Source: Acidaminobacter sp. JC074
GTDB lineage: Bacteria > Bacillota > Clostridia > Peptostreptococcales > Acidaminobacteraceae
Direction: 5' to 3'
DNA: 37,258 nucleotides
Assembly (NCBI RefSeq): GCF_022496765.1
Contig: NZ_VANV01000039.1
Coordinates: 1-37,258, forward strand
Shown one piece after another: positions 15,411-23,906 of the stretch; the stretch's first letter is position 1; every line of letters begins with the position of its first letter. A program made the translations under genes and the position numbers. A model generated the notes under the pieces. That model made no database searches, was not told the origin of the DNA, and was given only the letters and a program-made list of their open reading frames with translations.

Positions 15411-16010
15411 TTACATAATTTCTAGTTCTAACAATAAGGCTCTAGCCTCTATGTCTAGATTATTATTTCTTAGCTCATCGATACTTCTGACATGACATTC
15501 TGAATCTAGATAAGCTGGTTTAGGTGTTGGGCTAATCTCAAAGAGTTCCGCTTCAACAACCGTTCTCTTATAAACCTCTTCACCATCAATCTCAATCTTA
15601 GAGATTAAATCATCTACAACTCTAAAACCAAAACTTGTACCTCTTACATCTTTGCGTCTAGCACTTTCTAGAACGTTATCTCCCCATGAGCTATTAGGAA
15701 GATCTAAATCAAAACGAACACCCGTTGAATCACTTTCTAATACAAGTGTTTCACTCTCAGTGTTCCCTAGTAGAATGTCTTTATTATGGTTCCAATAAGC
15801 CAGAACGCTTCTTTCATTTAAGCTCTTGTCAAAAGCTCCTTCAGCTATGACTTCAACGAACTTATCACCCCACCAGTCACGCATGACTTGAGATTGAACA
15901 TTGTAACTGATTGCATAACCTGTTAACATACGTGATTCAGAATCATCTTCTGAGTCCGCTCTGATTTCAACATGGCCAATAACTGAACGATGTTCTAATT
16001 CATCATTCAT
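15411..16010 (-). CDS. HK97-type prohead protease
   Basis: 199 residues from the ATG at 16010, which is preceded by AAAAGGAAAAG and overlaps the portal stop by eight bases; a longer in-frame start at 16058 would overlap the portal by 56 bases. The family's catalytic pair is visible as His75 in YWNHNKDILLGNT and Ser126 in GTSFGFRV. MLTGYAISYNVQSQ and EGAFDKSLNERSVLAYW are also typical. It is a serine protease that matures the capsid by cutting the delta domain. The expected order portal-protease-capsid is kept. Confidence 0.92.
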   Translation of the reverse strand: MNDELEHRSVIGHVEIRADSEDDSESRMLTGYAISYNVQSQVMRDWWGDKFVEVIAEGAFDKSLNERSVLAYWNHNKDILLGNTESETLVLESDSTGVRFDLDLPNSSWGDNVLESARRKDVRGTSFGFRVVDDLISKIEIDGEEVYKRTVVEAELFEISPTPKPAYLDSECHVRSIDELRNNNLDIEARALLLELEIM

Positions 16011-17253
16011 CTTTTCCTTTTCCACCTGACTTGCCCTCCTTATTCTTATAAAACACACCTATATCCCTAACTTTCTGCATGTTACCGTTACAGATAAGAT
16101 CATCTCCCTCCGGTACAGCAGGATCTCCTTCTAGCTTTCTACACTCATTAGGTGTTTTGAATCCAGCATTGATAGCTATTCTATAGGCTTCATACCTGGT
16201 TTTGATATCAGCTCTAAGGATGTTATCTACTGAGAACTTCACTCTAAAGCCTTTATCAATCTCATGGTCATGAAATAGCTTATAACTCATCTCGCACTCA
16301 TACATTTTGAAAATTGCAAGAAGTGTATCTATGTAGAATTCTCTATTCTGTTCAGAAATAGAAGAAAAGCTAGACTTGGATAAATCATTGACTTGGTGCA
16401 GCTTAATACCAAAAGCACCAGCAATTTGTCTGACAGATAATTGACTCAACTCTAAGAACTGAGCATCTGCCATGGTAAGCTTCATAGGCTGATATTGAAA
16501 TCCAACAGGCATAGGAAATATCTTACCGGCATTTCTAACAGACTTTACATTCTCAAAGAGCTTCTCAGCTAAATTCTTAGCACTGTTATCTGATATGTCG
16601 CCAGTATACTGAATGGTACCACTTCCAAACATGCCATTTTCCATGAAGTTTTTCACATAGTCTTGAGCACCTTTGTTACCCTCTATCAGACTTGCAAGTA
16701 CAACTTTGACTGGCACACCAATCATGCCATCATAAGTAACACCTTTGAAATGAAGTACATCATCCGGATGATACTTGTATCTATTACCGAGTTTATCTTT
16801 AATGATGTAGTAAAACTGATCAGGATCACCTAATATGCCCTTATTATCAATCCACAGTTCCACATTCTTAAAATCTACTGGGTAAAGATGTTCTAACACA
16901 CCAGTACGAGCATTAAAAAAAGGCAATACAACTGCATTCCCTTGATCATTTCTTTGATGCTCAACTGCTTTCCAGAAGTCGTTAGCACTCATATATGGAT
17001 TTGGTTTTAGATTTAAGATTTTCTCAAGTTTATGGCCATAGTGTTTCTTGATGCCATCACCATTTCTTTCAATAATCTCAAGTGATATCTTTGATACACT
17101 ATCTGATAATATCCTCAGGCATGTAAAATATGTTGCTTCTTTAGCATTAGCTGTTTCATTAATGCCTAATGCCTTTAAGATGGCATCATCATCTTTGTTC
17201 AGTTCCATCACAGTTCTTTTATTGCCGAACCGGAACCAGTTCTTTAATCCCAT
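16003..17253 (-). CDS. Portal protein, HK97/SPP1-like family
   Basis: 416 residues. Diagnostic segments are ATYFTCLRILSDSVSKISLE near residue 40, LLNLKPNPYMSANDFWKAVE-like NPYMS, DDVLHFKG, and LSVRQIAGAFGIKLHQVNDL followed by SSFSSISEQNREFY near the wing and clip domains. The length is usual for the HK97 type (about 400). It forms the dodecameric DNA entry ring. GGGGAGG precedes the ATG. The C-terminus is Gly/Lys-rich and overlaps the protease start. Confidence 0.94.
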   Translation of the reverse strand: MGLKNWFRFGNKRTVMELNKDDDAILKALGINETANAKEATYFTCLRILSDSVSKISLEIIERNGDGIKKHYGHKLEKILNLKPNPYMSANDFWKAVEHQRNDQGNAVVLPFFNARTGVLEHLYPVDFKNVELWIDNKGILGDPDQFYYIIKDKLGNRYKYHPDDVLHFKGVTYDGMIGVPVKVVLASLIEGNKGAQDYVKNFMENGMFGSGTIQYTGDISDNSAKNLAEKLFENVKSVRNAGKIFPMPVGFQYQPMKLTMADAQFLELSQLSVRQIAGAFGIKLHQVNDLSKSSFSSISEQNREFYIDTLLAIFKMYECEMSYKLFHDHEIDKGFRVKFSVDNILRADIKTRYEAYRIAINAGFKTPNECRKLEGDPAVPEGDDLICNGNMQKVRDIGVFYKNKEGKSGGKGKDE

Positions 17254-17256
17254 TTA

Positions 17257-18987
17257 TCAACCTCCCCATAATTCATCTAGATATTCATCAGTGATTTCTT
17301 TAGTACCTACATCACTCCAGTATGTCATCGCTCTCTTATGAGCAAAAATGCATGTAGCTGCTGGATCTATTCTCTTAAAGCGTGATTTCTTAGAAATCTT
17401 GATTTCACCAAAAGAGTTAGTATCTTTTTCACTGTTATTAATTGACCAGGCTAATAGTTTATTACCATCATGAGCAATCTGACCAACTTTAACAAGATCC
17501 TGAAAATTTCGAGTAGGTTCATCTAACTTTGCACATGACTGAGGTATCTGGACACACTCAAAACCTCTTCTTTCAAGTTCTGCTACTGTAATGGCAGCAT
17601 TATGAGCGTCATAACATATCTCCATAACACGAAGATCATACTCTTTAACCATTGCCTCTATGTAATTAATCATAGCCCAGTAGTCAACTATCATACCTTC
17701 ATTGGCTTCTGTAGCTGTTAACCAACCTTTTTTAATCCAGAAATCATATGGTATCTTATCAGTCTTACGCTTTTCATTCATAGTTTCTATTGGTAGAAAG
17801 CTATGACTAAAGAAAGCGTACTTTCGAACCTCATTATCTAAGAAAGGAAACTCAAAGGAGATACTTGTTAAGTCACCTGACTTTGAAAGGTCCATACCAA
17901 TATAACAATCAGCACCTCTAAACGTCTCAAAAGATATCTCATTAGCACAGCTATGCCAGTAATCAATGTTCAAGAACTTGTTTTCACCAAACTTAACCCA
18001 GATATTACAGTTCTTTGTGAGAAAGTTTCTTATTTTCTCTTCATCACCTGAACCATAGACTCTTTTACATTCTGCCCTTAACGAATCCAATCCCTCTGGA
18101 TAAGTACAGGCAATAGGATTGGCTTTTATCCATACAGTTTCATCTTTAGGATCATCATCTTTGTCAAGCTCACATATCATAACAAAATATTCATCATTAT
18201 CAATGACACCATCTAAGATATCACTGCAATACTTATACTCTAAATAGCATGGCTTATCTTCAAAGTCAGAACCTGCAGTTGTGATAATCATAATAAGTGG
18301 CTCTGATCTCGCCATCATACCTGAAACCATGACATCATACTGTTCACTAGTTGGATGTGCATGATACTCATCTATAATAGCTAACTGAGGATTCTTACCG
18401 TCACCTGTTTTGCCAGCTTTCTTAGAAAGGTGCTTGATAAAAGATTTGCTTTTCTTATGCGTAATCTCTTTTTGATTAAACTTGAAACGCTTTTTAACAA
18501 CTGGACCTGTCATAAGTTCTATTTCATCAAATACGATTTTAGCTTGTTCACGTTCAACACCTAAAGTATAAATCTCTGCTGCTTTAACGCCACGACCACC
18601 AGCTTCATATGAAGCCATGCCACCTTCCATCTGAGATTTAGCATTTTTACGTCCTGTTTGAACATAACCATATCTAAATCTTCGATATCTAGTCTCAAAG
18701 TGCTTCCATGCATAGATATTGCATATGACAAACTTCTGATAAGTTGTTAAATGAATTGGCTTCCCAGCTAATACACCTTTGCTGTGTTTCATGAATGTAT
18801 ACCATTTAACTACTTTTCTAGCTTCATCTTCATCCCAGTAATATAAAAAAGACTCCTCAGTCTCCATTTTCTGAAGATCATTAAGAAATCTCTCACACGC
18901 TTTAATATGTTTCTTACCTGCAACAACCTCACCATAAATAATAGAATAAGAGTAGGCCATCAATTCTTCTAGAATCGTATTGTACAT
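17257..18987 (-). CDS. terL: Terminase large subunit
   Basis: 576 residues. The ATPase domain has a Walker A-like GRKNAKS (residues 112-118, in YVQTGRKNAKSQMEGG) and Walker B LAIIDEYHA (D206, E207). A C-terminal RNase H-like nuclease begins with CYIGMDLSKSGDLTSISF at about residue 345, and further acidic residues lie near the end (CYDAHNAA; DPAATCIFAH). It is a Terminase_1-type packaging motor that cuts and translocates DNA. The ATG overlaps the terS stop (TAATG). With an HNH gene and a GC-rich cos-like sequence upstream, cos packaging is likely. Confidence 0.95.
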   Translation of the reverse strand: MYNTILEELMAYSYSIIYGEVVAGKKHIKACERFLNDLQKMETEESFLYYWDEDEARKVVKWYTFMKHSKGVLAGKPIHLTTYQKFVICNIYAWKHFETRYRRFRYGYVQTGRKNAKSQMEGGMASYEAGGRGVKAAEIYTLGVEREQAKIVFDEIELMTGPVVKKRFKFNQKEITHKKSKSFIKHLSKKAGKTGDGKNPQLAIIDEYHAHPTSEQYDVMVSGMMARSEPLIMIITTAGSDFEDKPCYLEYKYCSDILDGVIDNDEYFVMICELDKDDDPKDETVWIKANPIACTYPEGLDSLRAECKRVYGSGDEEKIRNFLTKNCNIWVKFGENKFLNIDYWHSCANEISFETFRGADCYIGMDLSKSGDLTSISFEFPFLDNEVRKYAFFSHSFLPIETMNEKRKTDKIPYDFWIKKGWLTATEANEGMIVDYWAMINYIEAMVKEYDLRVMEICYDAHNAAITVAELERRGFECVQIPQSCAKLDEPTRNFQDLVKVGQIAHDGNKLLAWSINNSEKDTNSFGEIKISKKSRFKRIDPAATCIFAHKRAMTYWSDVGTKEITDEYLDELWGG

Positions 18988-19484
18988 TAACCAAACTCTC
19001 CTTCAAAATCTAATTCATCATCAGACATCTCTTCAGCAGATGAATGAATGATCTTAAGTCTAGCTACTGGTGACAATCCAAAGTCAGATGAATACTTTCT
19101 AATCAACTCAGCATACTTAAGTTGTGTCTTTATCACTGGGTTTTCAATGAAATTTGTAAATCCAGCCTTATTAGTATACTCAACGGACAGTTTCTCACCA
19201 TGTAATGACATCACACACATGATATACTTCTCAATGGCATCAGCCAATACTGCCAAAGTATAAATGTCCACATTACAAAGGAGCCCAATAACATCGAGCT
19301 CCTGCACTATCTTCTTAAAGACTTTCTTAGCATCCTTACCTAACCATGTAGGAGGTTTAATCTTGTCAGTCCTTAAATTCTTCAATTGTTCTTCTTGCTT
19401 TTTCCTTTTTCGAATCTCTTCCTTGGTTAAATGCGCTTTGTTTCCATTTTCAAGGATTGATTCAATTGACATATTTGAGTTCAT
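18987..19484 (-). CDS. terS: Terminase small subunit, P27 family
   Basis: 165 residues. The segment IKPPTWLGKDAKKVFKKIVQ, then LLCNVDIYTLAVLADAIEKY and the C-terminal DFGLSPVARLKIIHSS match the P27-type small terminase. It recognises the packaging site and stimulates TerL. Its start lies inside the end of the 595-residue cargo gene, with AAAAGGATG as the upstream ribosome binding region. In related phages the HNH gene and cos site lie directly upstream; here a large insertion intervenes. Confidence 0.9.
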   Translation of the reverse strand: MNSNMSIESILENGNKAHLTKEEIRKRKKQEEQLKNLRTDKIKPPTWLGKDAKKVFKKIVQELDVIGLLCNVDIYTLAVLADAIEKYIMCVMSLHGEKLSVEYTNKAGFTNFIENPVIKTQLKYAELIRKYSSDFGLSPVARLKIIHSSAEEMSDDELDFEGEFG

Positions 19485-21249
19485 CTATATACATCCTTTT
19501 TAGTTGTCCTTCTTCAAAGCCACTAACTATACCTTTCCTGAGTAAGATAGATTCAAAGCTATCTAAAAAATATTCTATGTTTACTGGATAACCATCAATA
19601 ATTGGACCTTGGTATATTAAATCATCTTCTAATAAAATTATACATGAGTTATCATTAAACATGAAATTACTAACCTTACCTGTATATTCATACTTGAAAT
19701 CATATCTTAAATTACGGTCCCAATTACTATAACCTAACATATAGGCCAAAGTATTGTTAATGTTTGAAAATAAAGTCCCGACTCCCTTTGGGAGAATGAA
19801 ATCTGCATGTTTATGAAAGAACATTGCATTTTCAAGATAGCCATTTTCAATCTTTGATTCATTAAAAGTTCCATTAATAATCTGATTTTTTTCTCTATCA
19901 AACAGCTTACCTTCACCTACTAGATAACCTCCCATTTTAATTGACCCTTTATAAATCAGTCCTTTATTTGTATAAATTATTTTACCTATCCCAATATCAT
20001 GACTATCTTTAAATTCAACATAAATTTTATCTGTTCCTTCATTGTTAGTCCAAGTATAGTAATCTACTACAGAATTCTTAACATATTGAACAAAACTAAT
20101 TGCATATTTTGTCGAGTATTCAATTCTAATACCCTCAATTAACTTTCCATTTACATACTTTCCAATTTTATATAGTTCAAAATCTTCTCTAGTGTAATTG
20201 TTTGATCTCTTTATCAAACCATATGAAGTTAGTTCCTCATCGAAATACTCAATGCAGAATATTATACTCATATCTTCACCAGATTCTTGAATTATATTTT
20301 GATTCGCAACTAAATAATTATCAAAATAATATTGTCTTCCAACCTCATCTAACTCAAAACTTAAACACATACCCTCTAGCTTTTCACAAATTTTTTTTGA
20401 GAATGTACTTAATGTAACATCCATTTTGCAATATCTATTCAACTTCTGAACTAAACTTAGAAATTTCTCTTTTACTGCTACAATTGGATAAACTTTAACA
20501 CTAATTAGATTATCATTATCATAGACTAAACTCACTATTGGGTTATGAGGTGCATCGATAGAGAAATGAACAATATTGGTCATACTATTTATGCTTTCTA
20601 ATTGAAATATATCTTTCTTCATATCTGAATCAATATACATCCTATACAATTTATCAAGTAATCTTAAAAACATAATGTCACAATATATTAAATGATTATC
20701 ATGATAATCTAGATCAATTTTGCTGATTAAAAACTCATCAAAATATAAAGCAATTATTCTGTTTACTTCTGTTCTATACTTTGCATTATCATCTTCAACT
20801 CTCTTCAGTTTCAAAAGACTATTATTGAGTCCATACAGTAAGTCAACTTCTTTCGTTGTAAGATTTTCCTTAAGTATAGAGATATTTGATGTCCATTCAT
20901 AAACTATTGTAGTACAATCTAAATCAGATTCTTTTTTTATCGTGAAATATTGATCAATCAATGATGATAAACTGAGTTTCAAATAGTTATACAACTCCTG
21001 AGCATTTTTTTCTAGAAGAATATTCTTCTCAGACAAAACTCTCTCTGCATTAGATTTTTCTATGTTGTATAGTTTTTCAGCTATTACATTACTTTTTTTA
21101 TTATTCAAAAAAAGCATCAAAGAAAAGATGGCTGTAACTACAATGCCAATGATTGATATATAATCCTTCACATCTAGTGATGTTATTATTTTTTCTATCT
21201 CTAATATAAAATAGATAAAATATTTATTACTCATAAAGTATTTAATCAT
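19462..21249 (-). CDS. Membrane-anchored coiled-coil protein with MORN-like C-terminal repeats, probable cargo gene
   Basis: About 595 residues from the ATG at 21249, chosen because AAAGGGGAG lies upstream; the open frame extends further up to 21333 through the cos-like sequence. A hydrophobic helix (ISIIGIVVTAIFSLMLFL) near residues 30-47 is followed by a coiled coil (NVIAEKLYNIEKSNAERVLS), a long helical region, and a C-terminal half with short Gly/Tyr beta repeats (YKIGKYVNGKLIEGIRIEY, YKGSIKMGGYLVGEGKLFD, YQGPIIDGYPV) that resemble MORN repeats. No catalytic motif was recognised. The DNA is clearly more AT-rich than terminase and capsid genes. It is inserted between the cos-like site and terS. 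It may be a membrane-located defence or exclusion protein acting with the 250-residue neighbour; this is inference. Confidence 0.75.
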   Translation of the reverse strand: MIKYFMSNKYFIYFILEIEKIITSLDVKDYISIIGIVVTAIFSLMLFLNNKKSNVIAEKLYNIEKSNAERVLSEKNILLEKNAQELYNYLKLSLSSLIDQYFTIKKESDLDCTTIVYEWTSNISILKENLTTKEVDLLYGLNNSLLKLKRVEDDNAKYRTEVNRIIALYFDEFLISKIDLDYHDNHLIYCDIMFLRLLDKLYRMYIDSDMKKDIFQLESINSMTNIVHFSIDAPHNPIVSLVYDNDNLISVKVYPIVAVKEKFLSLVQKLNRYCKMDVTLSTFSKKICEKLEGMCLSFELDEVGRQYYFDNYLVANQNIIQESGEDMSIIFCIEYFDEELTSYGLIKRSNNYTREDFELYKIGKYVNGKLIEGIRIEYSTKYAISFVQYVKNSVVDYYTWTNNEGTDKIYVEFKDSHDIGIGKIIYTNKGLIYKGSIKMGGYLVGEGKLFDREKNQIINGTFNESKIENGYLENAMFFHKHADFILPKGVGTLFSNINNTLAYMLGYSNWDRNLRYDFKYEYTGKVSNFMFNDNSCIILLEDDLIYQGPIIDGYPVNIEYFLDSFESILLRKGIVSGFEEGQLKRMYIDELKYVN

Positions 21250-21302
21250 TTTGAAGATTGCTCCCCTTTTAGTATTAAAACCGAAAAAAATCATTTTTGC
21301 AT

Positions 21303-21350
21303 GGGGGCTGCGGTGATTTAAAAATCGTGTCAACTTTTAAAGACTCCCCC
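21303..21350. other. Candidate cos site
   Basis: A short GC-rich island in AT-rich DNA. On the minus strand it reads GGGGGAGTC, then an AT-rich spacer with a TTTAAA and GATTTTTAAATC, then CACCGCAGCCCCCATGC, so G5 and C5 tracts face each other. HNH-encoding Gram-positive cos phages carry similar G-tract/CACCGC-C-tract sequences just upstream of terS. No cleavage position can be assigned by eye. It lies between the two cargo genes. Confidence 0.45.
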
Positions 21351-21355
21351 TATAC

Positions 21356-22108
21356 TTAGTTTTTAACAGTATTCTCTAAGTATTCTCTCACATCATTTAA
21401 TAACATCATAATCATTTCATCAACGTGCTTTGAATAATTAAGAGCATCTGAAACTATTTTCTTTGCATTTTTACTGAAGTCAGGAGTTGACATCAAATCA
21501 CACGAAAACTCTACTGACTCTTCATAGTTTTCATATCTCATTGCATTGTTTGTTGTGAACTCTGTCGAAATCTTAATCATTTCTGTACAAATTTTACATA
21601 GCTCATTAATGCTATTTGCTAAAATTACAAATGTACCATTAGAAGTATTTATAACTTTCTCCTCTGGGGCCATAAAGACATACAACTTCAAATGATATCT
21701 ATAATACTCTAGTGGAATCTTCTCCAACTCCATATGTAAATTATCTAGAGCGACTTCTAAATCTCTTAAGCAATTTTTTCGATTTAGAATTTCTGTTATT
21801 TTGAATGATCTTAAATAAACAGTCGAACTATTTGCAACATCTATAATCTTGAAGATTGTATCTAGTTCTGCTTTGTTTACTTCATTCTGAGATGCTGACA
21901 TAACATCAAGTTTCTGTCGCAACTTTTCATTTTCATCATTTATGTCTTTCTTAATTTGTTCTACAGCTTTAGTTAACTTAGGTATATCTTTTAAATCAGC
22001 TTTATTCTTACCTTTTGCTGATGCAAATGATGGTAGATAATTGTTTACGACTAAGACTATCACAACTGCTATTACAAGCTTTAATAGATCTACTAAAAAA
22101 TTTTCCAT
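21356..22108 (-). CDS. Membrane-anchored coiled-coil protein, probable cargo gene
   Basis: 250 residues from the ATG at 22108, which has GGAGG seven bases upstream; the open frame continues to 22228 only by overlapping the HNH gene. One hydrophobic helix (LLKLVIAVVIVLVVNNYL, residues about 8-25) is followed by a Lys-rich linker and a coiled coil with KADLKDIPKLTKAVEQIKKD. This TM plus K-x-DI-x-x-(I/L)T pattern is widespread in small membrane proteins carried by phages and defence islands. The remaining 160 residues are helical with no recognised enzyme motif. It lies between the HNH nuclease gene and the cos-like site, is very AT-rich, and pairs with the 595-residue TM protein downstream. A two-protein membrane sensor or exclusion system is possible. 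Confidence 0.75.
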   Translation of the reverse strand: MENFLVDLLKLVIAVVIVLVVNNYLPSFASAKGKNKADLKDIPKLTKAVEQIKKDINDENEKLRQKLDVMSASQNEVNKAELDTIFKIIDVANSSTVYLRSFKITEILNRKNCLRDLEVALDNLHMELEKIPLEYYRYHLKLYVFMAPEEKVINTSNGTFVILANSINELCKICTEMIKISTEFTTNNAMRYENYEESVEFSCDLMSTPDFSKNAKKIVSDALNYSKHVDEMIMMLLNDVREYLENTVKN

Positions 22109-22151
22109 TATAGAACCTCCAATATCCAAATACAGGATATCACATAAGAAG

Positions 22152-22520
22152 TTAGATATGCAATTTATTATGACAACTTTTACATACACTTTGGCAGTTA
22201 TCAATCTGTAATCGTTTTGACCAATCATCTTTTATCTCAATGATATGATGTACTATCTCAGCAGATTTAATGACATTATGCTTTAAGCATTCCTGGCATA
22301 AATGATAATCTCTTAATAATGCAGCTTGTCTTACTTTCTGCCATTCTTTTGAATGATAGAAATTTACTAATTTTGGTTCTCTCACATTCTGATCATAATG
22401 TTTATTCTTTTCTTGTTTATCCATAGCAGCAACTTTTGCACACTGAGGACAATACTTCCCATTCATGGGTACAAGATTTTTGCAGTTTTTACCGCGACAT
22501 ATTTTCTTTGGCAAAATCAC
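22152..22520 (-). CDS. HNH endonuclease associated with packaging
   Basis: About 120 residues. A treble-clef HNH domain is visible: C75-x-x-C78, HH at 91-92 (IVHHIIEI), N108, C113-x-x-C116 and H121; an N-terminal zinc knuckle has C8, C13, C24 and C27. HNH proteins of this type in Gram-positive and HK97-like cos phages work with terminase to cut concatemers at cos. The start is uncertain: GTG at 22520 or TTG at 22514, the latter five bases from AGGAG. The gene is normally adjacent to terS; here 2.7 kb of cargo separates them. Confidence 0.88.
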   Translation of the reverse strand: MILPKKICRGKNCKNLVPMNGKYCPQCAKVAAMDKQEKNKHYDQNVREPKLVNFYHSKEWQKVRQAALLRDYHLCQECLKHNVIKSAEIVHHIIEIKDDWSKRLQIDNCQSVCKSCHNKLHI

Positions 22521-22633
22521 TCCTAACTATTGCAATATAAGGGCTAGAGTACATTTTCCTCGAACTGTACATATCCTAGAGTGTGTCTAATTCGTGGATA
22601 GTCTCTAACCATTGATATTACTTGCTTTATTTT

Positions 22634-22663
22634 TTTATAGCTTTTCTACTGACACAATTACAA
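22634..22663 (-). promoter_or_regulatory. Candidate late promoter
   Basis: On the minus strand TTGTAA (22658..22663) and TATAAA (22634..22639) are separated by 18 bases, upstream of the HNH and packaging genes in the 172-base gap after the small recombinase gene. Late genes of such phages are usually driven by an activator such as the ArpU-like protein encoded upstream. The match is only moderate and nothing else in the gap was recognised. Confidence 0.35.
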
Positions 22664-22692
22664 TTATGTACACTACAAGGCTAAAAAAAAGG

Positions 22693-23238
22693 CTATAACT
22701 CAAAGCTATTCATTGACTTATTTACACTCTCTTGATGCTTTCCAATGTAAATAAGCGTCTCAGTAGGTGATCTATGACCTAGTATAGCTTGAAGTGTAGC
22801 AACGTCTTTTGTATGTTCATAAAAATGATAACCATATGTTTTTCTAAGGGTATGAGTGCCTATATTATCAAGACCAAACATTAAGCAGGTCTCATTAATG
22901 ATGTTATAAGCTTGACCTCTTTTGATATGACTATTCTTACCTATTCTTGACTTAAAAACATACTCATCTGGTGGCTTGTCTTTACAATAAGCTCTGAAAG
23001 CTTTTCTTAATTTCTTGTTCAACTGAATGGTATGAACCTTTTCAGTCTTTTCAAGTTTTATAGTGAGTGTTTGCTTATTTCTCACATCTCTAACTCTCAA
23101 TGGCAATATATCAGATATTCTCAAAGCTGTATTGGTACCAGTGATGAAGAGCAACCAGTTTCTTTCGGATGTTCTCTTCAGGTATTCTTCAATGTCTTTC
23201 AATTTTCCATAATCTCTAATTGGATCAACAGTGTTCAT
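22693..23238 (-). CDS. Small tyrosine recombinase, catalytic domain only
   Basis: 181 residues comprising only the catalytic domain of a tyrosine recombinase. The active-site set is complete: R40 (ALRISD), a Lys in the beta hairpin (K63 or K66), H129 and R132 (HTLRKT), H155 (GHRS) and Y164 (TLIYIG). It lacks the core-binding and arm-binding N-terminal domains present in the main integrase at the right end. Similar short recombinases occur in many Bacillota phages between the late activator and packaging genes. A role in dimer resolution or DNA rearrangement is possible; its site is unknown. It overlaps the previous gene by 14 bases. Confidence 0.87.
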   Translation of the reverse strand: MNTVDPIRDYGKLKDIEEYLKRTSERNWLLFITGTNTALRISDILPLRVRDVRNKQTLTIKLEKTEKVHTIQLNKKLRKAFRAYCKDKPPDEYVFKSRIGKNSHIKRGQAYNIINETCLMFGLDNIGTHTLRKTYGYHFYEHTKDVATLQAILGHRSPTETLIYIGKHQESVNKSMNSFEL

Positions 23239-23602
23239 CCTGAGCTCCTTTTATAGATTTTATTAATGTGATTAAAGATTTCCATCCACATTTGCTTTTG
23301 TTGTAGTAGTAGAACTTCTTAGAGATCTTACCTAAGTCAGTACAATCATCACTTTCTAGTATTGACGAAATATCACTGGCTTTATAATTTCGATATCCTC
23401 GATTTGTTCTTATCTTAAAATCACTTGCATTTAACGCTACAATAATCTCATTAATGTTCCCTAACTCAAGATAAAGAGTCCGGATGGTTTCTTCATCTGT
23501 TGCAGCACTTATATCTCTGAACTCTTCTGTGATTTCTATTATCAGATCAATATCATCTCTTAACTCGATGAGCTTGAGTCTATTAATGCCTTTGATTTTC
23601 AT
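23225..23602 (-). CDS. Hypothetical phage protein
   Basis: 125 residues, not recognised. The first 60 residues are helical and acidic (LIELRDDIDLIIEITEEFRD), the middle has NRGYRNYKASDISSILESDD, and the end contains KKFYYYNKSKCGWKSLITLI. The start overlaps the stop of the small Cys-rich gene and its end overlaps the recombinase gene, so the three are one translational unit. Overlap with the recombinase hints at a linked function, but nothing in the sequence shows it. Confidence 0.65.
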   Translation of the reverse strand: MKIKGINRLKLIELRDDIDLIIEITEEFRDISAATDEETIRTLYLELGNINEIIVALNASDFKIRTNRGYRNYKASDISSILESDDCTDLGKISKKFYYYNKSKCGWKSLITLIKSIKGAQDEHC

Positions 23603-23796
23603 TACTTCTGTCTCAGTCGTCCATTGACTCTTTTATATTTTCTTGATTTCATACATTCTCCAACATCCTCATAAGGACCATGGATATACATGTCTAGTTC
23701 TTCACAAGAATCTTTATCTTTACAGTTAACACATTTGGTTTGTGAACAACATACGACTTGGCCCTTATTGTTAAACTTCACTCTACATGTAAACAT
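23602..23796 (-). CDS. Small cysteine-rich, probably zinc-binding protein
   Basis: 64 residues from the ATG at 23796, which follows GGAG by six bases. Eight cysteines are arranged as CCSQTKCVNC, then KDSC and GECMKS, suggesting a zinc ribbon or knuckle; the C-terminus is basic (RKYKRVNGRLRQK), consistent with nucleic-acid binding. Phage proteins of this size with such spacing are common downstream of late activators but are uncharacterised. It is the first gene after a terminator-like hairpin (23815..23838). Confidence 0.65.
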   Translation of the reverse strand: MFTCRVKFNNKGQVVCCSQTKCVNCKDKDSCEELDMYIHGPYEDVGECMKSRKYKRVNGRLRQK

Positions 23797-23814
23797 AATT
23801 TTCTCCATAAAAAT

Positions 23815-23838
23815 ACCAGCGAGGTTTTCCTCACTGGT
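23815..23838 (-). terminator. Hairpin terminator after the late activator gene
   Basis: Ten-base-pair stem ACCAGTGAGG / CCTCGCTGGT (one G-T pair) with an AAAA loop, followed on the minus strand by ATTTTTATG. It is about 70 bases past the stop of the ArpU-like gene and should end or weaken the early transcript. Confidence 0.75.
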
Positions 23839-23906
23839 TCATTTCTTCCACGATAACAGATTATCACAGTTTTTCTCATAAAAACGGAAATAAACCGGAA
23901 ATACTT

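Noticed and set aside
14315..15418. Plus-strand open frames opposite the capsid gene, including a Ser-rich 90-residue one.
   Set aside because: The Ser-rich text is the reverse strand of the Glu/Lys-rich coiled-coil codons of the capsid delta domain.
19734..19916. A minus-strand 60-residue frame inside the 595-residue cargo gene.
   Set aside because: It is an out-of-frame shadow of the larger gene on the same strand, with no start signal; it gives no sign of a frameshift in the large gene.
22521..22692. Short frames in the gap before the HNH gene, such as one starting MVRDYPRIRHTLGY.
   Set aside because: Only about 18-20 codons, no ribosome binding site; the gap is better explained as a late promoter region.
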